Below, piece after piece: positions 7,118 to 7,492 of a DNA stretch of 7,492 bases. The DNA is from Gammaproteobacteria bacterium (GTDB taxonomy: Bacteria; Pseudomonadota; Gammaproteobacteria; SZUA-229), in assembly GCA_023136715.1 (NCBI GenBank), contig JAGLQT010000240.1, forward strand, positions 1 through 7,492. Reading direction: 5' to 3'. Each line of letters begins with the position of its first letter. The first letter of the stretch is position 1. Below the pieces are notes generated by a model. It saw nothing but the letters and a program-made list of their open reading frames with translations. It made no database searches and had not been told where the DNA came from. The translations under genes and the position numbers were made by a program.

Positions 7118-7146
7118 GTATTGACCCATGCCGTGCATGCTGTCAA
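7118..7146 (-). promoter_or_regulatory. map: tentative promoter for the map-glnD-dapE train
   Basis: A perfect -35 hexamer TTGACA is at 7146-7141 on the minus strand. With a 17-nt spacer the -10 would be CAATAC at 7123-7118, a poor match. It is placed about 40 nt before the map GTG, which is sensible. The -35 sits in one arm of an imperfect dyad. Other -10-like AT-rich words occur nearby (GATAAC at about 7113-7108), so the exact start is unsure. Confidence 0.3.
7121..7146. repeat. imperfect 26-bp inverted repeat between map and rpsB
   Basis: The left arm TTGACCCATGC and right arm GCATGCTGTCAA are near-complementary (TTGAC and CATGC/GCATG match, with one indel in between), around a 3-nt centre CGT. 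It lies just upstream of the rpsB -35 and covers the presumed map -35. It could be an operator for a dimeric regulator or a chance dyad. No regulator motif is recognised. Confidence 0.4.
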
Positions 7147-7149
7147 ATG

Positions 7150-7178
7150 TTGTTTCTTGGTTCTTAATATGGTATAAA
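7150..7178 (+). promoter_or_regulatory. rpsB: rpsB promoter with extended -10 and GC-rich discriminator
   Basis: The -35 is TTGTTT at 7150-7155. A 17-nt spacer follows, and the -10 is TATAAA at 7173-7178 preceded by TGG (extended -10). Directly downstream is GCCGCCGCGCTC, a GC-rich discriminator of the kind found at stable-RNA and ribosomal-protein promoters under stringent (ppGpp/DksA) control. Transcription should start near 7185, giving a leader of about 165 nt, close to that known for E. coli rpsB. Confidence 0.75.
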
Positions 7179-7184
7179 GCCGCC

Positions 7185-7350
7185 GCGCTCAGGGTTTCCT
7201 TGAGCATTAACGGGATATAACTACTGCCTAGAGGCAGACTATATCTAATTTTACTTCTCACATATACCGTCACATGTCATTGGGTGCCGTCTTAATAAGC
7301 GGTTATTTCATGGGGTATATAGAGGCTTAACCCTACTATAGGAAAGAACT
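7185..7350 (+). promoter_or_regulatory. rpsB: structured rpsB 5' leader, probable S2 autoregulatory region
   Basis: Three structures can be read. First, a hairpin at 7187-7205 (GCTCAGGG / CCTTGAGC, one G-U). Second, a two-part hairpin at 7214-7245 with outer GATATA/TATATC and inner CTGCC/GGCAG closing a TAGA loop. Third, a long-range stem ATATACC (7262-7268) with GGTATAT (7314-7320), enclosing a small hairpin CCG-CTT / AAG-CGG at 7287-7302. The GGGT at 7313-7316 can also pair with ACCC at 7330-7333 next to the ribosome binding site. In gammaproteobacteria the rpsB leader is the target of repression by protein S2 and corresponds to the t44 RNA family. Equivalence here is inferred from position and foldability, not from an alignment. 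Confidence 0.6.
7340..7346 (+). promoter_or_regulatory. rpsB: rpsB ribosome binding site
   Basis: AGGAAAG ends 4 nt before the ATG, with the AGGA core 7 nt away. This is a good Shine-Dalgarno sequence. It directly follows the CTATA segment that could pair with TATAG at 7318-7322, so access to it may depend on leader folding. Confidence 0.7.
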
Positions 7351-7492
7351 ATGTCTAACGTATCTATGCGCCTTATGCTTGAAGCTGGCGTTCACTTCGG
7401 TCACCAAACTCGTTTCTGGAATCCAAAAATGAATGAATTCATTTTTGGTGCACGTAACAAAATTCATATTATCAATCTTGAGAAGACTTTAC
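7351..7492 (+). CDS. rpsB: small-subunit ribosomal protein uS2, N-terminal part
   Basis: The first 47 codons are present and the gene continues beyond the right edge. The N-terminus is a clear S2 signature: MSNVSMRLMLEAGVHFGHQT, then RFWNPKM, FIFGARNKIHIINLEKTL. Residues 11-40 are nearly identical in type to E. coli S2. S2 binds late to the 30S head/body junction, near S1, and represses its own mRNA through the leader. The start ATG has a good ribosome binding site, and no in-frame alternative upstream is needed. The family usually has about 240-260 residues and is followed by tsf, which would lie outside the window. Confidence 0.97.
   Translation, partial: MSNVSMRLMLEAGVHFGHQTRFWNPKMNEFIFGARNKIHIINLEKTL

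Noticed and set aside
7121..7149. TTGACC at 7121 as the -35 of the rpsB promoter
   Set aside because: At 16-18 nt spacing there is no acceptable -10. The TTGTTT / TATAAA pair with extended -10 and GC-rich discriminator is much better.
7085..7273. A 62-codon minus-strand ORF with GTG start just upstream of map
   Set aside because: It has no ribosome binding site, is antisense to the rpsB promoter and leader hairpins (which force palindromic base content), and the product looks like no protein I recognise. It is more likely a shadow of the regulatory region.

Overview
The window reads as chromosomal core-genome sequence of a gammaproteobacterium. The evidence is the divergent rpsB / map-glnD arrangement, the family-typical lengths and residues of MetAP, GlnD and DapE (offsets of 0 to 1 residue from the E. 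coli numbering at the active sites), and an rpsB upstream region of the gammaproteobacterial type. Base composition is moderate to AT-leaning. I cannot name the genus. I see no mobile element, CRISPR array, tRNA or rRNA.

Layout, right to left. rpsB (ribosomal protein S2) starts at 7351 on the plus strand and runs off the right edge. It has a recognisable promoter (extended -10 with a GC-rich discriminator) and a structured leader of about 165 nt. About 270 bp separates it from a minus-strand gene train: map (GTG start), glnD, dapE, a 127-residue four-helix membrane protein, a 589-residue two-TM potassium channel with tandem RCK/TrkA_N domains, a small ORF of 43 codons (or about 56 if a frame problem is resolved), and the first 25 codons of a membrane protein that leaves the window at the left edge. 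Gaps from map to the channel are 7 to 19 nt. The small ORF overlaps the last gene by 8 nt. No terminator is visible, so the train may be one long transcription unit.

Functionally, map (N-terminal Met removal) and rpsB are translation genes. glnD is the nitrogen-status sensor that uridylylates PII, and dapE makes the diaminopimelate precursor for lysine and peptidoglycan. The membrane protein plus RCK channel look like a small ion-homeostasis module attached to this housekeeping block. The least explained parts are the left 300 bp (small ORF with a G5-run frame break), the unknown four-helix partner of the channel, and the dyad and RNA structures between map and rpsB. I found no strong evidence of a wholly new system.
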